Assembly (NCBI RefSeq): GCF_018604545.1 | Contig: NZ_CP075896.1 | Location: forward strand, 4,836,001-4,900,000 | Source of the DNA: Streptomyces koelreuteriae | GTDB taxonomy: Bacteria; Actinomycetota; Actinomycetes; Streptomycetales; Streptomycetaceae | Length of the DNA stretch: 64,000 bases | Direction: 5' to 3' | In this document: positions 24,818-32,067 of the stretch, piece by piece | Position numbering within the stretch: position 1 is the stretch's first letter | How the letters are laid out: every line of letters starts with the position of its first letter | Notes under the pieces: model-generated | Databases searched by the model: none | What the model was told of the DNA's origin: nothing | The model's input: the letters and a program-made list of their open reading frames with translations, nothing else | Program-made: the position numbers and the translations under genes

Positions 24818-25447
24818 TCAGTCGGCGGGCCGGCTGAACCGCCGCACCCCCGAGGGCGTCACCACCGCGTGCACCGGCCGGTCGTGCGCCTCCTCCGGGA
24901 CGTGCTCGATCACCTCGGAGTCGTACAACAGCACCACCAGGGAGGACCGGGCACTCGCCCGCTCCAGGCGCGCCAGGACCCGGTCGTACGAGCCGCCGCC
25001 ACGCCCGAGCCGCATCCCGCGCGTGTCGACCGCGAGGCCCGGCAGCAGGACGGCGTCGGCGGCGGTCACGGCGTCCGGTCCGAGGCGTTCGCCGGAGGGC
25101 TCGAAGAGCTCCATCCGGCCGCCGCCGTGCCGGACACGCGCGAGCGAGCTCTCGCCTTCGTAGACGCCCCAGTCCAGATCGTTGTCGGCCAGCAGGGCCG
25201 GAAGAAGGACGCGCACGCCCCGGGCGCGCAGCGTGTCGAGGAGCGCGAGCGTCCCCGGTTCACTCCCCACGGAGACGTACGCCGCGACCGTGCCGGCCCG
25301 CGCCAACTCCGGCAGCTCCAGCGCCCGCGCGGCCAGTGCGGCCGAGGTTTCCCGCAGGTCATCCGCCGTCAACCTGTTCCTCACCGAGAGGAGCCCTCGC
25401 CGCAAACTCCGCTTGTCAGGCTCGCCCGGACGCCCGATGTGACTCAA
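24818..25447 (-). CDS. 5-formyltetrahydrofolate cyclo-ligase
   Basis: A 209-residue ATP-dependent enzyme that turns 5-formyl-THF into 5,10-methenyl-THF. Motifs: DKRSLRRGLLSVRNRL at the start, VAAYVSVGSEPGTLALLD, VLLPALLADNDLDWGVY, and the signature VLLPGLAVDTRGMRLGRGGGSYDR (contiguous). TTG at 25447 is chosen because GGGAG lies 7 bases upstream and the family begins here. The same frame stays open far upstream, antisense to galU, which is only a GC-bias effect. It is divergent from galU, sharing a 93-bp control region with a perfect palindrome. Confidence 0.9.
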   Translation of the reverse strand: MSHIGRPGEPDKRSLRRGLLSVRNRLTADDLRETSAALAARALELPELARAGTVAAYVSVGSEPGTLALLDTLRARGVRVLLPALLADNDLDWGVYEGESSLARVRHGGGRMELFEPSGERLGPDAVTAADAVLLPGLAVDTRGMRLGRGGGSYDRVLARLERASARSSLVVLLYDSEVIEHVPEEAHDRPVHAVVTPSGVRRFSRPAD

Positions 25448-25471
25448 TGGTTGCTCCCGTATCGTTCTAAT

Positions 25472-25487
25472 ACGCTCATATGAGCGT
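25472..25487. promoter_or_regulatory. Perfect 16-bp palindrome between the cyclo-ligase gene and galU
   Basis: ACGCTCATATGAGCGT reads the same on both strands without any spacer. It is centred about 62 bases before the galU ATG and 33 bases before the cyclo-ligase TTG. A symmetrical site between two divergent promoters is a good candidate operator. The protein is not known; no regulator gene adjoins. Confidence 0.55.
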
Positions 25488-25540
25488 CCATGAACCGGAG
25501 CCGCAGATTCCGCCCAAAGGCACCGGATATGGTGGCGGAC

Positions 25541-26443
25541 ATGACTCAGGCACACCCTCGGATCAGCAAGGCTGTCATTCCCGCAGCAGGCCTCGGCACC
25601 CGGTTCCTGCCGGCCACCAAAGCCACTCCCAAGGAGATGCTGCCGGTCGTCGACAAGCCGGCGATCCAGTACGTGGTCGAGGAGGCCGTCGGCGCGGGTC
25701 TCGACGACGTCCTCATGGTGACGGGCCGCAACAAGCGCCCCCTCGAGGACCACTTCGACCGCAACTACGAACTCGAGTCGGCGCTTCAGAAGAAGGGCGA
25801 CGCCGGCCGTCTCGCCAAGGTCCAGGAGTCCAGCGACCTCGCGACCATGCACTACGTCCGCCAGGGCGACCCCAAGGGCCTCGGACACGCCGTCCTGTGC
25901 GCCGCCCCGCACGTCGGCGAGGAGCCCTTCGCCGTCCTCCTCGGTGACGACCTCATCGACCCCCGCGACCCCCTGCTCCAGCGCATGGTCGAGGTCCAGG
26001 AGCAGCGCGGCGGCAGCGTCATCGCGCTCATGGAGGTCGCCCCCGAGCAGATCCACCTCTACGGCTGCGCGGCCGTGGAGACCACCGAGGACAGCGACGT
26101 CGTCAAGGTCGGCGGCCTCGTCGAGAAGCCCGACCCGTCCGACGCCCCGTCGAACTACGCGGTCATCGGCCGCTACGTCCTCGACCCGCACATCTTCGAC
26201 ATACTGCGCCGGACCGAGCCCGGCCGCGGCGGCGAGATCCAGCTCACGGACGCCCTCCAGCAGCTCGCCGCCGACGAGAAGATCGGCGGCCCGGTGCACG
26301 GCGTCGTCTTCAAGGGCCGCCGCTATGACACCGGCGACCGCGGCGACTACCTGCGTGCCATTGTCCGACTCGCATGCGAACGTGAAGACCTGGGCCCGGA
26401 CTTCCGGACCTGGCTTCGCAGTTACGTAGCCGAGGAGATGTAA
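25541..26443 (+). CDS. galU: UTP-glucose-1-phosphate uridylyltransferase
   Basis: A 300-residue GalU making UDP-glucose. The nucleotide-binding start KAVIPAAGLGTRFLPATKATPKEMLPVVDKP is diagnostic (contiguous; sugar nucleotidyl transferase signature with the conserved Lys). EEPFAVLLGDDL carries the metal-binding Asp, and FKGRRYDTGDRGDYLRA is near the end. The ATG at 25541 gives the usual N-terminus; an ATG at 25529 would add four residues. UDP-glucose feeds polysaccharides, teichoic-type polymers and trehalose. The block galU-moeA-rimJ-sepX is conserved in actinobacteria (Rv0993-Rv0996 in M. tuberculosis, from memory). Confidence 0.95.
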   Translation: MTQAHPRISKAVIPAAGLGTRFLPATKATPKEMLPVVDKPAIQYVVEEAVGAGLDDVLMVTGRNKRPLEDHFDRNYELESALQKKGDAGRLAKVQESSDLATMHYVRQGDPKGLGHAVLCAAPHVGEEPFAVLLGDDLIDPRDPLLQRMVEVQEQRGGSVIALMEVAPEQIHLYGCAAVETTEDSDVVKVGGLVEKPDPSDAPSNYAVIGRYVLDPHIFDILRRTEPGRGGEIQLTDALQQLAADEKIGGPVHGVVFKGRRYDTGDRGDYLRAIVRLACEREDLGPDFRTWLRSYVAEEM

Positions 26444-26447
26444 CACG

Positions 26448-27785
26448 TTGAGCAGCGCCGCGCCCCGCACACCGGTCCAGGACCACTCGGGCCCCGACCA
26501 CCTGTGGTCGGTGGACGAGCACCTGGAGGACATCCTCACCACCGTCCGCCCCCTGGAACCCATCGAGCTGCAGCTGCTCGACGCCCAGGGCTGCGTCCTG
26601 GTCGAGGACATCACGGTGCCGGTGTCCCTGCCGCCGTTCGACAACAGCTCCATGGACGGCTACGCGGTCCGGGTCGCGGACGTGGCGGGCGCGAGCGAGA
26701 AGTTCCCGGCGGCCCTGGAGGTCGTCGGGGACGTGGCGGCGGGCCAGGCCGAGCTGCTCCAGGTGGGCCCCGGCCAGGCCGCCCGCATCATGACCGGCGC
26801 CCCCCTGCCGCCCGGCGCCGAGACGGTCGTGCCCGTCGAGTGGACCGACGGAGGGCTCGGCGAGGGCCCGGTGCACGGGATGCGCGCCCGCAGCCTCGGC
26901 CCCGAGGGTGCCTCGGGCCATGTGCGGGTGTACCGGCCGGCCGAGGCACGCGCGCATGTGCGCGCACAGGGCAGCGACGTGAGGGCCGGCGACCGCGCCC
27001 TGCGGGCCGGCACGATCCTCGGCCCGCCCCAGATCGGCCTGCTCGCCGCGATCGGCCGCGGCACCGTCCGCGTCCGCCCGCGCCCGCGCGTGGTGGTGCT
27101 CTCCACCGGCAGCGAACTCGTCCAGCCCGACGAGAGGCTGCGCACCGGTCAGATCTACGACTCCAACAGCTTCGCCCTCACCGCCGCCGCCCGGGACGCC
27201 GGAGCCATCGCCTACCGCGTGGGCGCCGTCGCCGACGACGCCGAGACCCTGCGCTCCACCATCGAGGACCAGTTGGTGCGCGCTGACCTGATGGTCACCA
27301 CGGGCGGTGTCAGCGTCGGGGCCTACGACGTCGTCAAGGAAGCCCTGTCCCACGTGGCCGACGAGGACGAGGCGGGCAGCGGCATCGAGTTCCGCAAGCT
27401 CGCCATGCAGCCCGGCAAGCCCCAGGGCTTCGGCTCCATCGGCCCCGACCACACCCCGCTGCTGGCCCTGCCCGGCAACCCGGTGTCGTCGTACGTCTCC
27501 TTCGAACTCTTCGTCCGCCCCGCGATCCGCGCCCTCATGGGCCTGCCGGACGTCCACCGGGCGACGACCCGGGCCACCCTGGCCACCGACAAGGCGCTGA
27601 CCTCGCCGAAGGGACGCCGTCAGTTCCTGCGGGCCACCTGCGCCGACGGCCGGGCCACCCCGGTCGGCGGCGCCGGATCCCATCTGGTCGCGGCCCTCGC
27701 CCACGCGGACGCGCTGATCGTCGTCCCCGAGGACACCGAGTCCGTCGAGCCGGACGCCGAGGTCGAGGTGGTCCTGCTCGGCTGA
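26448..27785 (+). CDS. moeA: Molybdopterin molybdenumtransferase
   Basis: A 445-residue MoeA inserting molybdate into adenylated molybdopterin. It begins four bases after galU with a TTG start; GAGGAG lies near the galU end. Motifs: LPPFDNSSMDGYAVR (catalytic Asp region), IMTGAPLPPGAETVVPVE, LSTGSEL, VTTGGVSVGAYD (MPT-binding), and LPGNPVSSYVSFELF. Domain order I-IV is normal. Coupled with moaC and moaB behind it, it forms a molybdenum cofactor block, although moaA, moaD and moaE are not in the window. Confidence 0.95.
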   Translation: MSSAAPRTPVQDHSGPDHLWSVDEHLEDILTTVRPLEPIELQLLDAQGCVLVEDITVPVSLPPFDNSSMDGYAVRVADVAGASEKFPAALEVVGDVAAGQAELLQVGPGQAARIMTGAPLPPGAETVVPVEWTDGGLGEGPVHGMRARSLGPEGASGHVRVYRPAEARAHVRAQGSDVRAGDRALRAGTILGPPQIGLLAAIGRGTVRVRPRPRVVVLSTGSELVQPDERLRTGQIYDSNSFALTAAARDAGAIAYRVGAVADDAETLRSTIEDQLVRADLMVTTGGVSVGAYDVVKEALSHVADEDEAGSGIEFRKLAMQPGKPQGFGSIGPDHTPLLALPGNPVSSYVSFELFVRPAIRALMGLPDVHRATTRATLATDKALTSPKGRRQFLRATCADGRATPVGGAGSHLVAALAHADALIVVPEDTESVEPDAEVEVVLLG

Positions 27786-27847
27786 GAGCCGCTGGTTGGG
27801 GGTACCGTGTCGCGCACAGCAGGCCCGGACCGGGAGCGCCACACAGC

Positions 27848-28357
27848 ATGAGCACGCAGGATCCCCCAACGCAGGATTCCTCTCCGCAGGACCGACTGAC
27901 GCACATCGACGACGCCGGCGCCGCCCGCATGGTCGACGTCTCGGAGAAGGACGTGACCGCGCGCACCGCCCGCGCCAGCGGACGCGTCCTCGTCTCGCCC
28001 CGCGTGATCGAACTGCTGCGCGGCGAGGGCGTCCCCAAGGGCGACGCCCTCGCGACCGCGCGGATCGCCGGGATCATGGGCGCCAAACGCACCCCCGACC
28101 TGATCCCGCTCTGCCACCCCTTGGCGGTCTCCGGTGTGAAACTGGACCTGTCGGTCGCGGACGACGCCGTGGAGATCCTGGCCACCGTGAAGACCACGGA
28201 CCGCACCGGGGTCGAGATGGAGGCCCTCACCGCCGTCTCCGTCGCCGCGCTCACCGTGATCGACATGGTCAAGGCGGTCGACAAGGGAGCGGTCATCACG
28301 GACGTACGGGTGGAGGACAAGACGGGCGGCAAGTCGGGCGACTGGAGCCGGGCATGA
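27848..28357 (+). CDS. moaC: Cyclic pyranopterin monophosphate synthase
   Basis: A 169-residue MoaC, the enzyme forming cPMP from the MoaA product. It has LTHIDDAGAARMVDVSEKDVTARTA at the start (contiguous), AGIMGAKRTPDLIPLCHPL with active-site Lys and His, EMEALTAVSVAALTVIDMVKA, and DVRVEDKTGGKSGDW at the end. GGGAG lies upstream of the ATG. Its stop overlaps the moaB start by 4 bases, so the two are coupled. Confidence 0.96.
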   Translation: MSTQDPPTQDSSPQDRLTHIDDAGAARMVDVSEKDVTARTARASGRVLVSPRVIELLRGEGVPKGDALATARIAGIMGAKRTPDLIPLCHPLAVSGVKLDLSVADDAVEILATVKTTDRTGVEMEALTAVSVAALTVIDMVKAVDKGAVITDVRVEDKTGGKSGDWSRA

Positions 28358-28854
28358 CGTATCGCGCCCTCGTCGTCACCGCCTCCAACCGGGCCGCCGC
28401 CGGGATCTACGAGGACAAGGGCGGCCCGCTGATCTCGGCAGGCCTGAAGGGCTTCGGCTTCGAGGTCGACGGCCCCCAGGTCGTCCCCGACGGCGACCCC
28501 GTCGAGGCGGCCCTGCGCGCCGGTGTCGAGACCGGCTACGACGTCATCGTCACCACCGGCGGCACCGGCATCTCGCCCACCGACCGCACCCCCGAGGCGA
28601 CCCGCCGGGTGATCGACCACGAGGTACCGGGCATCGCCGAGGCCATCCGGGCGTACGGCCGGGAGAAGGTGCCGACCGCGGCGCTCTCCCGGGGCCTGGC
28701 CGGAGTGGCCGGCGCGACGCTGATCGTCAATCTGCCCGGCTCCAGCGGTGGTGTGAAGGACGGACTGGCCGTCCTGGAGCCGCTGCTGGTCCACGCCGTC
28801 GAGCAGCTCCGGGGCGGCGACCACCCCAGACCCGGCACGGGGGGTGCGAGCTGA
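28354..28854 (+). CDS. MoaB/Mog-type molybdopterin adenylyltransferase
   Basis: A 166-residue MoaB/Mog protein that adenylates molybdopterin before metal insertion. Motifs: ALVVTASNRAAAGIYEDKGGPLI, VPDGDPVEAALRAG, DVIVTTGGTGISPTDRTPEATR (MPT-binding TGGTG), and VNLPGSSGGVKDGL. It starts inside the moaC stop (ATGA). The acetyltransferase gene starts within about 30 bases of the end, and probably overlaps if its CTG start is used. Confidence 0.93.
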   Translation: MTYRALVVTASNRAAAGIYEDKGGPLISAGLKGFGFEVDGPQVVPDGDPVEAALRAGVETGYDVIVTTGGTGISPTDRTPEATRRVIDHEVPGIAEAIRAYGREKVPTAALSRGLAGVAGATLIVNLPGSSGGVKDGLAVLEPLLVHAVEQLRGGDHPRPGTGGAS

Positions 28855-28880
28855 ACGGCGCATCCTGGCCCGTCGAGCTG

Positions 28881-29498
28881 GTGGACGGCGACATCGTCCT
28901 CCGGCCGATAAAGCTGCGCGACCAGCGGGCATGGCGCGAGGTCAACCGGCGCAACCGCGACTGGCTGCGCCCCTGGGAGGCGACCATTCCGCCGCCCGCG
29001 CCCGGCGGGCCGCTCGCGCACCGCCCGACCTTCCGCCAGATGGTGCGGCACCTGAGGTCGGAGGCGAACGCGGGCCGGATGCTGCCCTTCGTCATCGAGT
29101 ACCAGGGGCGGCTGGTGGGGCAGTTGACGGTCGCCGGGATCACCTGGGGCTCGATGTGCTCGGGCCACATCGGCTACTGGGTGGACGAGTCGGTGGCGGG
29201 GCGCGGGGTGATGCCGACGGCGGTGGCGCTCGTCGTGGACCACTGTTTCCGCGCTGTCGGACTGCACCGCATCGAGGTCTGCATTCGCCCCGAGAACGGG
29301 CCCAGCCGCCGGGTCGTGGAGAAACTCGGATTCCGGGAGGAGGGGCTCAGGCCCCGTTATCTCCACATCGACGGGGGCTGGCGCGACCACCTCGTGTTCG
29401 CCCTCACCGCGGAAGAGGTGCCGGACGGGTTGCTGCGGCGCTGGCACCGGGCACGATCGCAGAGTAATCCGGGAATCCGGCACCACCCCGGAAATTGA
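28881..29498 (+). CDS. RimJ/RimL-type GNAT N-acetyltransferase
   Basis: A 205-residue GNAT protein of the ribosomal-protein N-terminal acetyltransferase type (RimJ/L, as Rv0995 in the same neighbourhood). Motifs: IVLRPIKLRDQRAWREVNRRN, WLRPWEAT, SGHIGYWVDESVAGRGVMPTAVAL (acetyl-CoA loop), HRIEVCIRPENGPSRRVVEKLGF, and EGLRPRYLHIDGGWRDHL. GTG at 28881 is given here; an in-frame CTG at 28851 overlapping the moaB stop would add ten residues matching homologues as I remember them. It may acetylate ribosomal protein N-termini; the true target is unproven. Confidence 0.88.
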   Translation: MDGDIVLRPIKLRDQRAWREVNRRNRDWLRPWEATIPPPAPGGPLAHRPTFRQMVRHLRSEANAGRMLPFVIEYQGRLVGQLTVAGITWGSMCSGHIGYWVDESVAGRGVMPTAVALVVDHCFRAVGLHRIEVCIRPENGPSRRVVEKLGFREEGLRPRYLHIDGGWRDHLVFALTAEEVPDGLLRRWHRARSQSNPGIRHHPGN

Positions 29499-29504
29499 AT
29501 ATGT

Positions 29505-29607
29505 GTTCGAAAATGATCGGCCAGTGACCGTCTCAGGGCAATGAATTCCCGGCCTGGGCGGTCTGCTGATCGCATCGGTCACAAAAAAAGTTCGAAATAT
29601 CAGCCAG
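29505..29607. repeat. Imperfect direct repeat in the AT-rich region upstream of sepX
   Basis: GTTCGAAAATGATCGGCCAG (29505-29524) and GTTCGAAATATCAGCCAG (29590-29607) are imperfect direct copies, 85 bases apart. A run of seven A lies just before the second. The 172-bp gap 29499-29670 is AT-rich for this genome and should hold the sepX promoter. The repeats may bind a developmental regulator. Confidence 0.4.
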
Positions 29608-29670
29608 ATCGTGCGACACACCGGCTCAATTGGCAGATGGCCTCACGCAAACCCCTCTACGGTGTGAGAC

Positions 29671-30858
29671 GTGAGCAGCAGCGGCCTCATCTACGCAGTC
29701 ATTGTCGGGGCCTGGGCCGCCTACTTGGTGCCGATGTGGCTCCGTAGGCAGGACGAGCTGAACGAGGCCCGTCCGACGGAACGCTTCAGCACCGCCATCC
29801 GGCTGCTTTCCGGCCGGGCGGGGATGGAGCGCCGATACGCCAAGGACCTGCGGGCGCGCTCCACCGAGGAGGGGGAGCAGGGCGCCGACGAACCGGATGC
29901 CGTCACCGACTCGGTGGACGTCCGGGCCTTCGCCGTGTCCAAAACGCGTCCCCAGACCCAGGCACCCGTACCGTCGCCCGCCCAGGAACAGCCGGCGCGA
30001 TCGGAGCAGCCGGCCCGCCCGGCACCCGGATCGAACGCGGCGTCCGCGGCCCGCGGGGAGGGCCGTGTGCCCGCCGCCCGGCGCCGCCCCTCGCCGCAGG
30101 CGCAGGCGGCCGCAGCGCGGGCCCGGCGCTCGAAGGTGCTCGCGCGCCGACGGCGCACCACCACCATGCTGTTCCTCGCCTTCACCCTCGGCGCGATCGT
30201 CGCCGCGGTCGGAGGCCTCGCGTTCCTGTGGGCGCCCGGCGTGCCCGCGGTCATGCTCAGCGTGTACATCGCGTACCTGCGCACCCAGGAGCGCCGCCGC
30301 TTCACGTACCAGATGGACCGCCGCCGGGCCGAGCTCGCGGCCCAGCGGCTGCGGGAGCGGCAGCGCCAGCCCGGCCGGCGCGTCGCCGACGAGGAGTCCG
30401 ACGAACCGGAGGACGGACCCGAGCCGGTGACCGACCCCGGCCTGTCCGCCCTCGCGGCCGACCGGCGCGCCCTCGTCGAGCAGACCGACCACGCCGAGTG
30501 GGTCGACCAGCAGCGCGAGCGGCAGCGGCGCCCCGGGCAGGGCGACAGCTGGGACCCGGTCCCGGTGCCCCTGCCGACCTACGTCACCGCACCGGTCGCC
30601 CCCCGGGCCACCAGTGACGTGGATCTCGGGGCCCCCGACACCTGGAGCTCGGCACGCTCCAGCGCCGTCACCCCGGACCTCGAGGACGACGCCGACCTCG
30701 CCGGCGAGCCGGAGCCCCACGCCGAGGAGCGGGGCGACGACGACGGGCGCACCGACGCCCGCCGCGCGGCCTCCGCACGGCGGGCCCGGGAGCGCGGCCG
30801 CACGCCGCTGTTCGACCAGTACGAGGACGGGGACCGGCCCCGGGCCGCCAACGAGTAG
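29671..30858 (+). CDS. sepX: SepX/GlpR-type divisome membrane protein
   Basis: A 395-residue actinobacteria-specific protein. One TM helix is at the very N-terminus (about 5-22, GLIYAVIVGAWAAYLVPMWL), followed by RRQDELNEARPTERF, a hallmark of the SepX/GlpR family. An unstructured Ala/Pro/Arg-rich part comes next. Two closely spaced TM helices lie at about 165-212 (LFLAFTLGAIVAAVGGLAFLW, PAVMLSVYIAYL). The tail is long, charged and probably disordered. In Streptomyces SepX helps FtsZ-ring stability and cross-wall formation. Recognition rests on the N-terminus, topology and the galU-moeA-rimJ neighbourhood. It starts with GTG. Confidence 0.85.
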   Translation: MSSSGLIYAVIVGAWAAYLVPMWLRRQDELNEARPTERFSTAIRLLSGRAGMERRYAKDLRARSTEEGEQGADEPDAVTDSVDVRAFAVSKTRPQTQAPVPSPAQEQPARSEQPARPAPGSNAASAARGEGRVPAARRRPSPQAQAAAARARRSKVLARRRRTTTMLFLAFTLGAIVAAVGGLAFLWAPGVPAVMLSVYIAYLRTQERRRFTYQMDRRRAELAAQRLRERQRQPGRRVADEESDEPEDGPEPVTDPGLSALAADRRALVEQTDHAEWVDQQRERQRRPGQGDSWDPVPVPLPTYVTAPVAPRATSDVDLGAPDTWSSARSSAVTPDLEDDADLAGEPEPHAEERGDDDGRTDARRAASARRARERGRTPLFDQYEDGDRPRAANE

Positions 30859-30940
30859 CCCCCGAACCCGCAGGTGACCGTCCCTCGGGAACGGATTTCC
30901 AAGCAGGCCGATCTGGGTGCTAGAGTTTCACTCGTTGCAA

Positions 30941-31014
30941 GGGCCTGTGGCGCAGTCCGGTAGCGCACCTCGTTCGCATCGAGGGGGTCTGGGGTTCAAA
31001 TCCCCACAGGTCCA
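30941..31014 (+). tRNA. tRNA-Ala (anticodon CGC)
   Basis: 74 bases fold as a cloverleaf: the acceptor stem GGGCCTG pairs with CAGGTCC (one G-U), the D arm is GCGC/GCGC, the anticodon stem CCTCG/CGAGG holds loop TTCGCAT with CGC, and the T arm is GGGGTTCAAATCCCC. The discriminator base is A, and CCA is not encoded. A TAGAGT -10-like box lies upstream at 30920-30925. It reads GCG, a frequent codon here. Confidence 0.95.
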
Positions 31015-31020
31015 CGCAGC

Positions 31021-31057
31021 TCAGAGCCCCGGTCGGGATTCCCGACCGGGGCTCTGA
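31021..31057 (+). terminator. Terminator after tRNA-Ala
   Basis: A perfect 17-bp stem (31021-31037 with 31041-31057) around an ATT loop, 6 bases after the tRNA. It also ends on the side of the minus-strand toxin gene. Confidence 0.9.
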
Positions 31058-31142
31058 CGTGTTGTACGGCAGTTCAGAGCGAGTTGACGTCTCGACAGCG
31101 AGTGAGTCGCCCGCCCAGTCGAAGCCCCGCAGTGCGCTCGGA

Positions 31143-31502
31143 TCAACGGTGGTCGGTTGCTCGTGGGTGCCCTGTGCCTGCGAAGGTGATCCAGCAGGTG
31201 TTCCGTAAGGCGTCCAGGAGGTACCAGATCCGTCCTCCACCGGTCACCTCGATCTGCCACTGTTCGCAGGTCTGTCCCCGGTGGATGCCGTGCGCCAGGC
31301 TGCCTTTCAGTCGATGATGGCGGGGCGTTTCCACAGCCGGTCCGGGGTCTGTGCGCATCGCGATCCAGGCGCGATAGGTGTTCTCGCGTGCCTGCTGGGC
31401 AAGGCAGTCCCATCCTTTGGCGGCGGCAGCGTCCGCGAACCGCACCTCCCAGTGGCCATCGGGTGCCGGAGGCGCCGCGCGGTCGCCGCGACCCGCGCTC
31501 AC
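31143..31502 (-). CDS. RelE/ParE-like toxin of a type II TA pair; TTA codon
   Basis: A 119-residue basic protein. The core WEVRFADAAAAKGWDCLAQQA, HRLKGSLA, EQWQIEVTGGGRIWYLLDA and THP-like GHPRATD pattern is that of RelE-superfamily mRNA-interferase-like toxins (central Arg and Tyr, beta-rich end). It starts with GTG inside the antitoxin stop (GTGA at 31499-31502), so translation is coupled. Codon 99 is TTA (complement at 31206-31208), so full translation may need the bldA tRNA. It lies just beyond the tRNA-Ala gene. Toxicity is inferred from family and arrangement. Confidence 0.75.
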   Translation of the reverse strand: MSAGRGDRAAPPAPDGHWEVRFADAAAAKGWDCLAQQARENTYRAWIAMRTDPGPAVETPRHHRLKGSLAHGIHRGQTCEQWQIEVTGGGRIWYLLDALRNTCWITFAGTGHPRATDHR

Positions 31503-31978
31503 GCGACATCCCGCGGATCCGGCACCGGACCGTGGTCCTCGGAGCGGTCCGCGGTCAGCGCGGCCAGCAGTTCGGGATCCGAGTGAGCCTCCGCCGTGTG
31601 CTGCCAGGCGATGAGCATCTGTGCGACGGACGCGTTGTTGCCGACGGAGTCGGCGGCGCGCATGGTGTCGACCAGTTCGACCGCGAAGGCGTGGACGTCT
31701 GGCTCGGGCAGGAAACGAACCCAGGGGAAGGCGTCCGGCAGTATGTCCAGGAGCAACTCCATGCTTCCGGGCTCCCGTCTTGCCATCGCGGCCAGCATGC
31801 GGGTGGCGGCGGACACCACCGTCTGGTCCTGCTCGGCCCGGGCCGCCGTGGTGAGGACAAGATCCTCTCCGTCCCGGCGGTGCAGCAGCAGCCGGGGCGA
31901 CTCCTTGAGCCGAGCGAGCGTCTGCTTGTTCTTGTTCACCAGCTCGGAAAAGTTCACTGCGGTGTTCTCGGTGGGCAT
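31499..31978 (-). CDS. Phd/YefM-like antitoxin (prevent-host-death type)
   Basis: A 159-residue acidic protein. The N-terminal 50 residues fit the Phd/YefM DNA-binding fold: VNFSELVNKNKQTLARL, then PRLLLHRRDGEDLVLTTA. A longer helical C-terminal part (DAFPWVRFLPEPDVHAFAVEL onward) would wrap the toxin. It precedes and overlaps the RelE-like gene by 4 bases. There is no Shine-Dalgarno sequence; instead two 11-bp tandem repeats touch the start codon, suggesting a leaderless transcript or direct autoregulation there. Longer than classical Phd (about 75-85 residues). Confidence 0.75.
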   Translation of the reverse strand: MPTENTAVNFSELVNKNKQTLARLKESPRLLLHRRDGEDLVLTTAARAEQDQTVVSAATRMLAAMARREPGSMELLLDILPDAFPWVRFLPEPDVHAFAVELVDTMRAADSVGNNASVAQMLIAWQHTAEAHSDPELLAALTADRSEDHGPVPDPRDVA

Positions 31979-31979
31979 G

Positions 31980-32001
31980 ACTTTGAAACTACTTCGAAAC
32001 T
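31980..32001 (-). repeat. Tandem 11-bp repeats at the antitoxin start (operator candidate)
   Basis: On the minus strand AGTTTCGAAGT and AGTTTCAAAGT follow one another directly (10 of 11 bases equal), ending one base before the antitoxin ATG. The position fits autorepression by the TA complex and takes the place where a ribosome binding site should be. Confidence 0.6.
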
Positions 32002-32067
32002 CGTCGACCTGCCATCACCCGCAAGAGGGACTCGGCCGTCTCCGCCCATCGTCACAGGGAGGAAGCC

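Noticed and set aside
25448..26653. Upstream extension of the folate cyclo-ligase frame to 611 codons
   Set aside because: It runs antisense to galU; the family starts at the TTG at 25447 with a good ribosome binding site.
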